Of a stretch of 64,000 nucleotides of DNA, positions 27,238 to 37,246 are shown in pieces. The position numbers and the translations under genes were made by a program. The stretch's first letter is position 1. Every line of letters starts with the position of its first letter. The notes below the pieces were generated by a model, which had not been told where the DNA came from, made no database searches, and saw only the letters and a list, made by a program, of their open reading frames with translations. Location of the stretch: assembly GCF_002261355.1 (NCBI RefSeq), contig NZ_NEVU01000001.1:1-64000 (forward strand). Direction: 5' to 3'. This DNA comes from Bordetella genomosp. 12. Its GTDB lineage: Bacteria > Pseudomonadota > Gammaproteobacteria > Burkholderiales > Burkholderiaceae_B.

Positions 27238-27481
27238 GGTTTGAACACTCCATCAAAAGACGCCTGGGGCTTGAAGCCTTGCGCGTCAACCGAATGCGGC
27301 GCCTGGTTGAGTTCTTCGGTTAAAGAATTCTTCCTGGGGACGCCGTCTACGCTGGATCCGGCCTGTACGAGCACCGGGATTAAGCCGCCCGTCCACGACT
27401 GGCGACGGGCCACTCCAGCGGTCTTTGACAGCAGCATCCGAAAATCCCGGATGCGGCCCAAAGTACTTTTTGCCAGCAGCC
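27238..27481 (-). promoter_or_regulatory. rplJ leader, candidate L10 autoregulatory RNA
   Basis: This 244-nt gap lies between rplA and rplJ, where proteobacteria carry the L10(L12)4 leader. It contains several hairpins: GCATCCG/CGGATGC (27434-27454), a GAATTCTT/AAGAACTC pairing (near 27310-27330), and the unpaired-looking stretch GTAGACGGCGTCCCCAGGAA. The role rests on position and structure; I did not match a covariance model. Confidence 0.45.
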
Positions 27482-28180
27482 TTAATTGGCCGACAGCGAA
27501 GCGATTTCCACGCGCGCACCGCCGCCCATCGTCGACGAGACAGCGAGCTTGCGCAGGTAGATACCCTTGGCGGCAGCGGGACGGGCCTTTTGCAGGGCGT
27601 CGACCAGAGCAGCCAGGTTGGATTGCAGTTGTTCGATGCCGAACGAAGCACGGCCGATGGTGGCGTGAATGATACCGGCCTTGTCGGTACGGTATTGCAC
27701 TTGACCAGCCTTGGCGTTCTTGACGGCGGTGGCGACGTCCGGGGTCACGGTGCCGACCTTGGGGTTCGGCATCAGGCCACGGGGGCCCAGGATTTGACCC
27801 AGGGCACCCACGACGCGCATCGTGTCGGGCGACGCGATGACGATGTCGAAGTCCATCTGGCCAGCCTTGATCTGGTCAGCCAGATCATCCAGACCGACGA
27901 CGTCGGCGCCAGCGGCACGAGCGGCTTCAGCCTTGTCGCCTTGGGCGAACACGGCGACGCGCACGGACTTGCCGGTACCGGCGGGCAGGACCACCGAGCC
28001 ACGGACCAGTTGGTCGGACTTCTTGGGGTCGATGCCGAGTTGCACGGCCACGTCGATGGATTCATCGAACTTGGCGGTGGCGGTTTCCTTGACCAGGTTC
28101 AGGGCTTCGGCGACCGGGTACAGCTTGGTGCGGTCGATCTTCTGAGCGATGCCAGCGGCGCGCTTGGACAGTTTAGCCAT
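27482..28180 (-). CDS. rplA: 50S ribosomal protein L1
   Basis: This 232-residue protein forms the mobile L1 stalk that guides deacylated tRNA out of the E site. It also represses rplKA by binding the rplK leader in E. coli. Motifs: [36 protein letters not shown] and the GKASF-like C-terminal strand. It begins 2 bp after rplK. Confidence 0.98.
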   Translation of the reverse strand: MAKLSKRAAGIAQKIDRTKLYPVAEALNLVKETATAKFDESIDVAVQLGIDPKKSDQLVRGSVVLPAGTGKSVRVAVFAQGDKAEAARAAGADVVGLDDLADQIKAGQMDFDIVIASPDTMRVVGALGQILGPRGLMPNPKVGTVTPDVATAVKNAKAGQVQYRTDKAGIIHATIGRASFGIEQLQSNLAALVDALQKARPAAAKGIYLRKLAVSSTMGGGARVEIASLSAN

Positions 28181-28182
28181 GA

Positions 28183-28614
28183 TTAGATCCCCTCAACGGT
28201 GATGCCCATGCTGCGGGCGCTACCAGCGATGGTGCGAACCGCGGCATCCAGATCGGCAGCCGTCAGGTCGGGCTGCTTCGTCTTGGCGATTTCTTCGGCT
28301 TGAGCACGGGTCAGCGTGCCAACCTTGTCGGTATGCGGCTTGGGTGAACCCTTTTGCACGCCGGCGGCCTTCTTGATGAGGACCGTCGCGGGCGGGGTCT
28401 TCATGATGAAGGTGAAGCTCTTGTCCGCGAAGGCGGTGATCACCACGGGGATCGGCAGACCAGGCTCCATGCCTTGGGTCTTGGCGTTGAACGCCTTGCA
28501 GAATTCCATGATGTTCAGGCCACGCTGACCCAGAGCCGGGCCAATCGGGGGGGAGGGGTTAGCCTTACCAGCCGGCACTTGCAGCTTGATAAAGCCGACG
28601 ATCTTCTTCGCCAT
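28183..28614 (-). CDS. rplK: 50S ribosomal protein L11
   Basis: This 143-residue protein of the GTPase-associated centre is needed for RelA stimulation. The N-terminal segment [20 protein letters not shown] and the end [15 protein letters not shown] are diagnostic. It starts 58 bp after nusG. Confidence 0.98.
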
Positions 28615-28638
28615 GCTTTGCTCCTAACGGGTGATAGC

Positions 28639-28657
28639 GCTCACTTCGACAGTGAGC
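28639..28657 (-). promoter_or_regulatory. hairpin in rplK leader, possible L1 target
   Basis: GCTCACT and AGTGAGC form a perfect 7-bp stem with a 5-base loop in the nusG-rplK spacer, 25 bp before the rplK start. L1 binds a hairpin in this leader in E. coli. The identity is inferred from position. Confidence 0.35.
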
Positions 28658-28672
28658 TCCCCGGGGTTGAAA

Positions 28673-29206
28673 TCAGGTTTTTTCGACCTGGCTGAAATCG
28701 AGCTCGACGGGGGTGGCACGACCAAAAATCGTGACCGACACACGCACCTTGCTCTTTTCGTAATTGACTTCTTCGACGTTGCCATTGAAGTCCGCGAACG
28801 GGCCTTCCTTGACGCGGACCATTTCGCCCACTTCGAAGAGAATCTTGGGCCGCGGCTTCTCGACGCCCTCTTCCATCTGCGACAGGATCTTTTCGACCTC
28901 GCGCTCGGAAATCGGCGTCGGACGGTTGCCCGAGCCACCCAAAAAGCCGGTGACCCGATTCGTGTTCTTGACCAAGTGCCAGGTTTCGTCGGTCAGGTCC
29001 ATTTCTACCAGGACATAACCGGGGAAAATCCGGCGCTCAGTGATCGACTTCTGACCACCCTTGACCTCGACGACTTCTTCGGAGGGCACAAGGATGCGGC
29101 CAAAAGACGTTTGCAGCTCAGCCCGCTCGATACGCTCGTTCAGGGCTTTCTGTACGCTTTTCTCCATGCCGGAATACACATGGACGACATACCAACGTTT
29201 ACTCAT
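28673..29206 (-). CDS. nusG: transcription elongation and antitermination factor NusG
   Basis: This protein of about 177 residues has an NGN domain that binds RNA polymerase ([20 protein letters not shown]) and a C-terminal KOW domain ([20 protein letters not shown]) that contacts Rho or S10. I chose ATG 29206, where homologous proteins begin; the open frame runs to 29251. The gene follows secE by 8 bp, the common secE-nusG pair. Confidence 0.98.
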   Translation of the reverse strand: MSKRWYVVHVYSGMEKSVQKALNERIERAELQTSFGRILVPSEEVVEVKGGQKSITERRIFPGYVLVEMDLTDETWHLVKNTNRVTGFLGGSGNRPTPISEREVEKILSQMEEGVEKPRPKILFEVGEMVRVKEGPFADFNGNVEEVNYEKSKVRVSVTIFGRATPVELDFSQVEKT

Positions 29207-29214
29207 GTCTGTCC

Positions 29215-29595
29215 TTATTTCCAGCCCAGCAGCAGGCCGTAAAGTATCCACTCGATGCCCTTATCGAGCACCCACATGAAAATGCCCATCACCGCGACGA
29301 ACGCGAAAACGATTCCAGTCATCTGGAAGGTTTCTTTGCGCGTGGGCCAGGAGACACGCTTGACTTCGTTGTACGACTCTTGAGCGAAGCTGATGGTGCG
29401 CCGGCCCGGTTCGCTGAACCAGGCAATAACGGCCGCGATCACCAGACCGCCAACAAACACGCCGATGCGGGCGACCATGGGTTGTGCACTCAGCACCGAA
29501 AACCCAACGATGCCAGCAATAACGACAAGAACCGCCAACCCGAGCTTGATCCGGTCAGCGGTACTAGTAACGGTTTCTACGCTGGTATTAGACAT
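29215..29595 (-). CDS. secE: preprotein translocase subunit SecE
   Basis: This protein of about 126 residues has three TM segments, like the E. coli form: about 17-35, 43-62 and 92-112. The conserved cytoplasmic amphipathic helix [18 protein letters not shown] precedes the last TM and clamps SecY. I chose ATG 29595 ([15 protein letters not shown]); the longer frame to 29628 has no supporting signal. It lies 57 bp after tRNA-Trp. Confidence 0.97.
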   Translation of the reverse strand: MSNTSVETVTSTADRIKLGLAVLVVIAGIVGFSVLSAQPMVARIGVFVGGLVIAAVIAWFSEPGRRTISFAQESYNEVKRVSWPTRKETFQMTGIVFAFVAVMGIFMWVLDKGIEWILYGLLLGWK

Positions 29596-29652
29596 TTTGC
29601 GACACGAGCCCGCCGTGATGGTGCGCAACTCGCGGTACTCTCCGGCGGGTGG

Positions 29653-29728
29653 TGGCAGGGGCAGTAGGAATCGAACCTACAACCTTCGGTTTTGGAGACC
29701 GACGCTCTGCCAATTGAGCTATACCCCT
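29653..29728 (-). tRNA. tRNA-Trp (CCA)
   Basis: The minus strand folds as a full cloverleaf of 76 nt with encoded CCA. The acceptor AGGGGTA pairs with TGCCCCT, the discriminator is G73 (expected for Trp), and the anticodon loop CTCCAAA gives anticodon CCA. It lies between tuf and secE, the conserved position. Confidence 0.97.
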
Positions 29729-29827
29729 ATGGCTTTCACTTAGATTTGCAGCAAGTTTCTTGCAAGACACCACTGCAATTCGTATGGCACCTCGCGGAAC
29801 CATACATAATACTACTTTTTTCTGCCC

Positions 29828-29848
29828 GTGTGCAAGTTATTTGCACAC
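29828..29848. repeat. 8-bp stem-loop between tuf and tRNA-Trp
   Basis: GTGTGCAA (29828-29835) and TTGCACAC (29841-29848) form a perfect stem with a 5-base loop. No T tract follows on the minus strand, so it is not a classic terminator. It may be an RNA processing or end-protection hairpin between the tuf terminator and tRNA-Trp. Confidence 0.5.
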
Positions 29849-29850
29849 AA

Positions 29851-29878
29851 GGAAATGGGGCCGCTTGGCCCCGTTTCC
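29851..29878 (-). terminator. terminator downstream of tuf copy 2
   Basis: GGAAATGGGGCC pairs with GGCCCCGTTTCC (one wobble) around a 4-base loop, 16 bp after the tuf stop. The T content is modest, so read-through to tRNA-Trp-secE-nusG is plausible. Confidence 0.65.
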
Positions 29879-29893
29879 TTTGGCGATATCGCT

Positions 29894-31084
<1,191 letters not shown>

Positions 31085-31142
31085 GGCTGACTCCTGACCT
31101 GGATTGAAGCTTCTGACTGAAGAGAAAAGATTTAGAGAATTC

Positions 31143-31217
<75 letters not shown>

Positions 31218-31221
31218 ATTT

Positions 31222-31296
31222 TGGAGCGGGTGAAGGGAATCGAACCCTCGTCGTAAGCTTGGAAGGCTTCTGCTCTACCATTGAGCTACACCCGCG
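31222..31296 (-). tRNA. tRNA-Gly (TCC)
   Basis: This is a 75-nt cloverleaf with encoded CCA, the acceptor GCGGGTG paired with CACCCGC, discriminator T, and anticodon loop CTTCCAA giving TCC. It is 4 bp from tRNA-Thr, so the two are processed from one transcript. Confidence 0.96.
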
Positions 31297-31412
31297 GCTA
31301 CCCTTTCACCTTGCCTCACTACCATTTTGCGTGTGGTTCGCAACATCCTGGCATGACTGCCTCAGATGCAAATCCAGGCCAACACTGCGCCTGGATTTGA
31401 AATGGGTTCTCT

Positions 31413-31499
31413 TGGTGGAGGAGGTTGGATTCGAACCAACGTAGGCGCAAGGCCAACAGATTTACAGTCTGCCCCCTTTAACCACTCGGGCACCCCTCC
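31413..31499 (-). tRNA. tRNA-Tyr (GTA)
   Basis: This is an 87-nt class II tRNA with a long variable arm (TTGGCCTTGCGCCTACG region), anticodon loop CTGTAAA giving GTA, discriminator A and encoded CCA. It is the first gene of the tRNA-Tyr-Gly-Thr-tuf transcript, directly after a near-consensus promoter. Confidence 0.97.
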
Positions 31500-31512
31500 G
31501 AAGAGAAACGAG

Positions 31513-31541
31513 ATTATGAACACATTTATTATCGGTGTCAA
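31513..31541 (-). promoter_or_regulatory. strong promoter for the tRNA-Tyr/Gly/Thr-tuf operon
   Basis: A perfect -35 TTGACA (31536-31541) and a near-perfect -10 CATAAT (31513-31518) are separated by exactly 17 bases. The -10 ends 13 bp before the tRNA-Tyr 5' end, as expected for a tRNA promoter. Confidence 0.88.
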
Positions 31542-31573
31542 ACCAAACGCATCGATCATGCGTAAATGTGTTC
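31518..31573. repeat. 11-bp inverted repeat overlapping the tRNA-Tyr promoter
   Basis: GAACACATTTA (31518-31528) and TAAATGTGTTC (31563-31573) are perfect inverse copies 34 bp apart. Between them lies another 6-bp hairpin ACGCAT/ATGCGT (31547-31563). The left arm covers the promoter spacer; the right arm lies 9 bp from the asparaginase stop. It could be an operator or a terminator-like cruciform for the incoming asparaginase transcript. Confidence 0.6.
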
Positions 31574-31582
31574 CCACCCGGC

Positions 31583-32590
31583 TCAGTAGTGGTTAAAAAG
31601 CTGCTGCAAGGCAGCCGGATCCTGTGAGTACATCAGCCCGAGCGTGAGCAGGATGCGGGCTTTCTGAGGATTGAGTTCGCCCGCGGCAAGGGTGCCGTGG
31701 CCATCATCATCGACCTCGATGTTGCGCGTCACGCGCCCCGAGCCCGTGCGGGTTGCCCGCACGACCGCGACCCCGGCCGACACCGCCCGATCCAGGGCCA
31801 TGATGGCATCCGCCGTGGCATTGCCGTCCCCTACCCCGGCCAGGACGATGCCCTGGGCATAGCTGGCCATGAAATCGATCAGCCGGCTGTCCATGTCCAC
31901 GCAGGCATAGGCGATCTCGACGCGCGGCCAGTTGCGCGCCGGCGGCAGCGGCAAGGAGAAGACCTGGCGCGCAGCGGCGCTGGCGATACCCGCCTGGCCG
32001 TAGAAACCCACTTGCGAGCCACGCACCCACCCTGCCCGGCCTGCGCCGGGCGAGGCAAACGCATCCACGCCGCCGCAGCTCATCTTCTGGACCATGCGCG
32101 CATAGTGGATATCGTCGTTCATGGTGACCAGCGGGCCGCGGCCGCGGCTTTGCGCATGCGCGGCGATGGTGACGGCATTGAGCAGATTGCGTGGCCCATC
32201 GGCGCTGAGCGCGGTGGCCGGACGCATGGCGCCGACCAGCACCACCGGCTTGTCAAAAGGCAGAACCAGGCTCAGGAAATACGCCGTTTCTTCCAACGTG
32301 TCGGTGCCGTGCGTGATGACCACGCCGTGGACACTCGGGTCCGCACACAGTTCGTTAACCCGTGCGGCCAGAGCGCGCCAGACGTCGTAGGTCATATTCT
32401 GGCTGCCGACGTTGGCCAACTGCTCGGGCAACACCTGGGCCACGCGCTGCAGGCCCGGGACGGCCTGCAGCAAGGCCTCGGCACTGACGCTGCCCGCGCG
32501 GTAGGACGCGCTGTCAGCGCTGTCCTGCACGCCCGCAATCGTGCCACCGGTGGCCAGCAGCGCCACGCGTGCGAGCGTGGCTTCAGGCAT
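31583..32590 (-). CDS. L-asparaginase
   Basis: This 335-residue enzyme is expected to hydrolyse asparagine to aspartate and ammonia. Both catalytic triads are visible: the N-terminal Thr in ALLATGGTIAG and the HGTDTLEETAYFL motif with Thr-Asp, plus the distant Lys region VLVGAMRP. There is no signal peptide, so it is probably cytoplasmic. Its start lies within the end of parB (8-base overlap), so it is translated with the parAB message, an unusual partner for segregation genes. Confidence 0.92.
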   Translation of the reverse strand: MPEATLARVALLATGGTIAGVQDSADSASYRAGSVSAEALLQAVPGLQRVAQVLPEQLANVGSQNMTYDVWRALAARVNELCADPSVHGVVITHGTDTLEETAYFLSLVLPFDKPVVLVGAMRPATALSADGPRNLLNAVTIAAHAQSRGRGPLVTMNDDIHYARMVQKMSCGGVDAFASPGAGRAGWVRGSQVGFYGQAGIASAAARQVFSLPLPPARNWPRVEIAYACVDMDSRLIDFMASYAQGIVLAGVGDGNATADAIMALDRAVSAGVAVVRATRTGSGRVTRNIEVDDDGHGTLAAGELNPQKARILLTLGLMYSQDPAALQQLFNHY

Positions 32591-33497
32591 CGATCACTCC
32601 CGCCAGGCCTTGACGTTCGAGCAGCGCGTTCAGGTGGTCCCAGCCATGAAAATCGATCATGAGCTGGCCTTTGTCACGCGCCCCGATCTTCAGCGTCACA
32701 CGCGTGCCGAGGTGGTCGGACAGCGCCTCTTCGAGCCGGGTGACGTCGCGCGATGCGGACGCGTTTTTCTTGCGGGGATTGGACTCGGCGTCTTTGACGG
32801 TCTTGGCCACCAGCTTTTCGGCTTCGCGCACCGACAGGCGCCGCGCGATGATGAGATTGGCCAGTTGGATCTGCATGGCGGCATCGACGGCCAGCAAGGC
32901 GCGCGCATGGCCCATGTCGATGTCGCCCGCCAGGAGCATGGTCTGCACCGGGGCTGCCAGATTGAGCAGGCGCAACAGGTTGCTGGTCGCCGATCGCGAA
33001 CGGCCGATGGCCTGGGCGGCCTGCTCATGCGTGAAGGCGAACTCGTCGAGCAGACGGCGCACCCCCTGCGCTTCTTCGAGCGGATTGAGATCCTCGCGCT
33101 GGATGTTCTCGATCAGCGCCATGATGGCCGCGTTTTCGTCGGCCACGTCGCGCACTAGTACCGGCACTTCTTTCAGGCCGGCAATCTGGGCGGCGCGAAA
33201 CCGCCGCTCACCGGCGATGATTTCGTACACGCCGCCGCTGGCGCCGGCCAGTTCGCGCACCAGGATGGGCTGCATGATGCCCTGCGTGCGGATCGACTCG
33301 GCCAACTCGTTCAGGGCGCCTTCGTCCATGCGTGTGCGCGGCTGATACTTGCCGGCGCGCAGCTTGTCGATGCTCAGCACGTTGGGCGGACCCTCAGCGC
33401 GTGCGGGCGCCTTGCCGATGGTATCGATCGCCGGAGCATCTGCCCCGAGCAAGGCATCCAGCCCCCGGCCGAGACCTTTGGGTTTCTTGGTAGCCAT
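32583..33497 (-). CDS. parB: chromosome-partitioning protein ParB
   Basis: This 304-residue CTP-dependent clamp loads at parS and spreads. The N-terminal MATKKPKGLGRGLDALLG contains the ParA-stimulating Arg region. The CTP site motifs are GERRFRAAQIAG and ENIQREDLNPLEEAQ. The HTH lies about residues 150-180 (FTHEQAAQAIGRSRSATSNL), with a C-terminal dimer domain. Four matching parS sites lie at 37019-37246, 3.5 kb away. It follows parA by 85 bp. Confidence 0.97.
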   Translation of the reverse strand: MATKKPKGLGRGLDALLGADAPAIDTIGKAPARAEGPPNVLSIDKLRAGKYQPRTRMDEGALNELAESIRTQGIMQPILVRELAGASGGVYEIIAGERRFRAAQIAGLKEVPVLVRDVADENAAIMALIENIQREDLNPLEEAQGVRRLLDEFAFTHEQAAQAIGRSRSATSNLLRLLNLAAPVQTMLLAGDIDMGHARALLAVDAAMQIQLANLIIARRLSVREAEKLVAKTVKDAESNPRKKNASASRDVTRLEEALSDHLGTRVTLKIGARDKGQLMIDFHGWDHLNALLERQGLAGVIDA

Positions 33498-33582
33498 CTT
33501 ATGTGTCCTCTTTCTTCAACGCAGCAAGATGCATTGTCTTGAATCGTTTTTCAGCGCGGCCCCCCAAGGCCCGCGCCATTTA

Positions 33583-34377
33583 CTACATCGCCTTGACGCG
33601 CTCGATCATTTCGGCGCCGAACGCGATATAGGCTTGCGCGCCGCGTGATGCACGGTCATACACCACGCCAGGCATGCCATAACTGGGCGCTTCGGCCAGC
33701 CGCACGTTGCGCGGCACGACCGTCTTGAAAACTTTGTCGGCGAAATGCGCTTCGAGCTGGGCCGAGACCTGCTGCTGCAGCGTCATGCGCGGGTCGAACA
33801 TCACACGCAGCAGGCCGATCACACGCAGGTCATTGTTGATATTGCGATGCACCCGCTTGATGGTATTGACCAGATCCGACAACCCTTCAAGCGCGAAATA
33901 CTCACACTGCATGGGAATGATGACGCCGTGTGCCGCAGCCAGCCCGTTAAGGGTCAAAAGCGACAAAGTGGGCGGACAATCGATCAACACGAAATCGTAT
34001 TGGCTGGAAATGCTTTCGATGGCGAACTTGAGCTGACGCTCCCGTTCTTCCATTTGCACCAGATCGATCTCCGCCCCGGAGAGCTCGCGATTGGCCGGCA
34101 ATACGTCATAGCCGCCGGATTCTGAGCGTACCCGCGCGTCCTCGATGCTGGACTCGCCGATCAGCACTTGATACAGATTCGACTGCAGGGAATTCTTGTC
34201 TATGCCGCTACCCATGGTCGCATTGCCCTGGGGATCGAGATCCACCAGCAGCACACGCTGACCATGGGTCGCCAGGCCCGCCGCAAGATTGATCGCCGTG
34301 GTCGTTTTGCCCACGCCTCCCTTCTGGTTGGCGATACAAAAAACACGGGCGGATTTGGTGGGCGGAATATTGTTCAT
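33583..34377 (-). CDS. parA: chromosome-partitioning ATPase ParA
   Basis: This 264-residue ATPase has the deviant Walker A of the MinD/ParA family, NQKGGVGKTTTAIN (about residues 18-31), then DLDPQGNATMG (A') and FVLIDCPPTLS (Walker B). It has the short chromosomal form without an N-terminal HTH. It binds DNA nonspecifically and moves ParB-parS complexes. Its start overlaps the rsmG stop by 4 bases. Confidence 0.97.
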   Translation of the reverse strand: MNNIPPTKSARVFCIANQKGGVGKTTTAINLAAGLATHGQRVLLVDLDPQGNATMGSGIDKNSLQSNLYQVLIGESSIEDARVRSESGGYDVLPANRELSGAEIDLVQMEERERQLKFAIESISSQYDFVLIDCPPTLSLLTLNGLAAAHGVIIPMQCEYFALEGLSDLVNTIKRVHRNINNDLRVIGLLRVMFDPRMTLQQQVSAQLEAHFADKVFKTVVPRNVRLAEAPSYGMPGVVYDRASRGAQAYIAFGAEMIERVKAM

Positions 34378-35045
34378 AGAGTTCCTTGACTACGGCGCAT
34401 CCAGATGAGGCAACGCTCGGCCTCGAGCTCGGGCACTTGCAATGATTGAATGCGATCGACCTGCCAGTCGGCCGGCAACGCGTCGATCTCCTCGCCAGGG
34501 ACCTTACCCTTCATGGCGACGAGGGTACCATCCGGACGGACGTGCCGGCCGGCCCAATTTGCGAAATCCTGCAATGAAGCAAAAGCGCGCGAGATCACGA
34601 TGTCGCAGTCCGCGGGGGCCACACGTTCGATGCGGGCATGCATGGCATGCAGGTTGGGCAACATGAGCGCCCCGGCCATTTGCTGCACGAAGGCCGTTTT
34701 TTTCTCCACCGCATCGACGCAGGTGACCTCCCAATCCGGCTGCATGATGGCCAGCACGACGCCTGGCAGTCCGCCGCCGGAACCGACGTCGTAGATCTTG
34801 GCGGGCCGCCCCTGCAGGGACTGGGCCATGGGTTCCACGACGGACAAACTGTCGAACAGATGCTGGATGAGCATCTGCTCCGGATCACGGATGGCAGTGA
34901 GATTGTAGGTGCGGTTCCAGCGCTGCATCTGGGCCATGTAGCGCAGCAGTTTCTCCTGCTGCTCCGGCGTGGCCGCCAGACTCAGGGCCTGGCAAGCCTG
35001 CTCCAGCCGCTGGGAAGCGGCGATGTCCAAAGGTACGGAGCTCAT
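34374..35045 (-). CDS. rsmG: 16S rRNA (guanine-527 N7) methyltransferase
   Basis: This 223-residue SAM-dependent enzyme modifies G527 of 16S rRNA; loss gives low-level streptomycin resistance in other bacteria. The SAM site is [18 protein letters not shown] (about 80-97). The catalytic-side motif [14 protein letters not shown] is also present. It overlaps mnmG and parA by 4 bases each, so mnmG-rsmG-parA is one coupled unit. Confidence 0.96.
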   Translation of the reverse strand: MSSVPLDIAASQRLEQACQALSLAATPEQQEKLLRYMAQMQRWNRTYNLTAIRDPEQMLIQHLFDSLSVVEPMAQSLQGRPAKIYDVGSGGGLPGVVLAIMQPDWEVTCVDAVEKKTAFVQQMAGALMLPNLHAMHARIERVAPADCDIVISRAFASLQDFANWAGRHVRPDGTLVAMKGKVPGEEIDALPADWQVDRIQSLQVPELEAERCLIWMRRSQGTL

Positions 35046-36961
35046 GCTGCCTGCTTGCGCGAGCCGTAATGCAGGCGCTTCAGATGAATGAGCAGCAGCG
35101 ATATGGCGGCAGGCGTCACGCCCGAAATGCGCGCCGCCTGGCCGACGGTCTCCGGGCGGTGCGTCTTGAGCTTTTGCCGGACTTCAAAGGACAGACTGGT
35201 GACGGCGTCGTAATCAAGGTCGGCGGGAATGGGCTGCTGCTCCTGCGTGGCGTGTTTCTGCACTTCATCACGCTGCCGAGCGATATACCCGGCATATTTG
35301 ATCTGGATTTCGACCTGCTCGGCCAGCACCTCGTCATCGGAGACACCGGGTCCGGCCAGGAGTTGTCCCTCGCCGTTGACGGCTTGCATCAAAGCGTCGT
35401 AGCTGATGTTGGGGCGCTTGAGCAGATCCGCCAGGGAGTACTCGCGTTCGATGGCCTTGCCCAGCAAGGCCTCTGCCGCATCCTCCGGCAACAGCCGCGG
35501 GTTGACCCAGGTCGATTGCAGTCGTTGCACTTCGGCTTCAACGGCGTCCCGCTTGCGGTTGAAAGCATCCCAGCGCGCATCGTCCACCAGACCCAGATTC
35601 CGGCCGATTTCGGTCAAGCGCAGATCGGCGTTGTCTTCGCGCAGACTCAAGCGGTACTCGGCGCGCGAGGTGAACATACGGTAGGGCTCGGTCACCCCCC
35701 GCGTGACGAGATCATCAACCAGCACGCCGAGGTAGGCCTCATCGCGCCGCGGCACCCAGAGCTCGCGCTCGAGCGCGTAGCGAGCGGCGTTCACGCCGGC
35801 CAACAATCCCTGCGCGGCCGCCTCTTCATAGCCGGTAGTGCCGTTGATCTGGCCGGCGAAGAACAGCCCGGCAATCGCCTTGGTCTCCAGGCTGCTCTTG
35901 AGTCCACGTGGATCAAAGTAGTCGTACTCGATGGCATAGCCGGGACGCAGAATATGGGCCTGCTCCAGGCCGGGCAAAGAATGGATCAACGCGTACTGCA
36001 CATCGAAAGGCAGGCTCGTCGATACTCCATTCGGGTAGACCTCATGCGTATCCAGGCCTTCGGGCTCAAGAAAAACCTGATGCGACGTCTTATCGGCGAA
36101 TCGGTGAATCTTGTCTTCGATGGAAGGACAATACCGTGGGCCCACCCCTTCGATCACGCCACTGTACATGGGCGAACGGTCCAAACCACCACGAATGATG
36201 TCGTGGGTTTGATCATTGGTATGCGTGATCCAGCACGGCAATTGGCGGGGATGCAGCGCGGCCGAGCCCATGAAGGAGAACACCGGAACGGGATCCAGAT
36301 CACCGGGCTGCTCTTCCAACACGGCGTAATTAATGGTCCGGCCATCGATACGCGGCGGCGTTCCCGTCTTCAGGCGGCCTTGCGGCAACTTGAGTTCCTT
36401 GAGCCTTTGGCCCAGGGATATCGCCGGCGGGTCCCCTGCCCTACCCCCTGAATAGTTCTGCATTCCCACGTGAATCAGACCATTAAGAAAGGTCCCTGCC
36501 GTCAGTACGACTGAACGCGCACGGAACTTCAGGCCGATTTGGGTAACCGCGCCTACGACTTTGTCGCCCTCGACGATCAGATCCTCGACTGCCTGCTGGA
36601 ACAAGGACAGGTTCGGCTGATTCTCGAGACGGTGCCGGATTGCCTTGCGGTAAAGCACGCGATCCGCTTGAGCACGGGTCGCGCGTACGGCGGGTCCTTT
36701 TGATCCGTTAAGGATGCGGAACTGAATACCCGCCTCATCGGTCGCGATTGCCATCGCACCGCCTAAGGCGTCAACCTCTTTGACCAGATGACCTTTACCA
36801 ATCCCGCCTATCGAGGGATTGCAAGACATTTGGCCCAAGGTTTCTATGTTGTGCGTCAGCAGCAAGGTCTGCGCGCCGCTGCGAGCGGCCGCAAGCGCCG
36901 CCTCGGTGCCGGCGTGGCCGCCACCGACGACGATCACGTCAAATTCGCGGGGGTAATCCAT
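35042..36961 (-). CDS. mnmG: tRNA uridine 5-carboxymethylaminomethyl modification enzyme MnmG
   Basis: This 639-residue FAD enzyme acts with MnmE (51679-53031) on the wobble U of several tRNAs. The FAD motif is [19 protein letters not shown] (about 12-30); the catalytic Cys region [17 protein letters not shown] and the [15 protein letters not shown]-like segment are typical. No good Shine-Dalgarno precedes ATG 36961. A perfect TATAAT at 36997-37002 and a parS site just upstream mark its promoter region. Confidence 0.98.
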   Translation of the reverse strand: MDYPREFDVIVVGGGHAGTEAALAAARSGAQTLLLTHNIETLGQMSCNPSIGGIGKGHLVKEVDALGGAMAIATDEAGIQFRILNGSKGPAVRATRAQADRVLYRKAIRHRLENQPNLSLFQQAVEDLIVEGDKVVGAVTQIGLKFRARSVVLTAGTFLNGLIHVGMQNYSGGRAGDPPAISLGQRLKELKLPQGRLKTGTPPRIDGRTINYAVLEEQPGDLDPVPVFSFMGSAALHPRQLPCWITHTNDQTHDIIRGGLDRSPMYSGVIEGVGPRYCPSIEDKIHRFADKTSHQVFLEPEGLDTHEVYPNGVSTSLPFDVQYALIHSLPGLEQAHILRPGYAIEYDYFDPRGLKSSLETKAIAGLFFAGQINGTTGYEEAAAQGLLAGVNAARYALERELWVPRRDEAYLGVLVDDLVTRGVTEPYRMFTSRAEYRLSLREDNADLRLTEIGRNLGLVDDARWDAFNRKRDAVEAEVQRLQSTWVNPRLLPEDAAEALLGKAIEREYSLADLLKRPNISYDALMQAVNGEGQLLAGPGVSDDEVLAEQVEIQIKYAGYIARQRDEVQKHATQEQQPIPADLDYDAVTSLSFEVRQKLKTHRPETVGQAARISGVTPAAISLLLIHLKRLHYGSRKQAA

Positions 36962-36996
36962 GGTGTGGGGGAGAGCAAGAATGGACTTCAGTGGGC

Positions 36997-37002
36997 ATTA
37001 TA
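36997..37002 (-). promoter_or_regulatory. mnmG promoter -10 element
   Basis: A perfect TATAAT lies 36 bp before the mnmG start. No good -35 is present 16-18 bases upstream: that position falls in the first parS site, so ParB binding could interfere with or replace activator contacts here. Confidence 0.55.
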
Positions 37003-37018
37003 GAGTCAGGCCCCCCGA

Positions 37019-37034
37019 TGTTTCACGTGAAACA
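37019..37034. promoter_or_regulatory. parS site 1
   Basis: TGTTTCACGTGAAACA is the exact parS consensus known from many bacteria. It is centred about 65 bp upstream of mnmG and overlaps the mnmG promoter. Confidence 0.95.
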
Positions 37035-37146
37035 TCGTAAGCCTGCCAAATCCGTGGGTTTCCCGGCACGAATTGAACACCCTCGCCAGGACTACTGGAT
37101 GAATACTCAGGCCTCTGATTTCACCCGGAACCTGCGGCGTTAGGGA

Positions 37147-37162
37147 TGTTCCACGTGGAACA
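37147..37162. promoter_or_regulatory. parS site 2 (variant)
   Basis: TGTTCCACGTGGAACA is a perfect 16-bp palindrome that differs from the parS consensus by one symmetric pair (T to C, A to G). Confidence 0.88.
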
Positions 37163-37186
37163 TATGCCGCATGCTGACTGCATCTA

Positions 37187-37202
37187 TGTTCCACGTGGAA
37201 CA
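37187..37202. promoter_or_regulatory. parS site 3 (variant)
   Basis: TGTTCCACGTGGAACA, identical to site 2 and exactly 40 bp from it. Confidence 0.88.
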
Positions 37203-37230
37203 TAGGGCAAGCGACGCGATCAACCGATGA

Positions 37231-37246
37231 TGTTTCACGTGAAACA
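37231..37246. promoter_or_regulatory. parS site 4
   Basis: TGTTTCACGTGAAACA, the exact consensus, 44 bp from site 3. Confidence 0.95.

Noticed and set aside
32583-32590. Frameshift or sequencing error at the parB-asparaginase overlap
   Set aside because: Both proteins are full length with normal ends, so the overlap is real gene packing.
37019-37246. The four evenly spaced palindromes as a CRISPR-like or phage repeat array
   Set aside because: They are 16-bp parS sites with unequal spacers, and ParA/ParB genes are adjacent; no cas genes are present.
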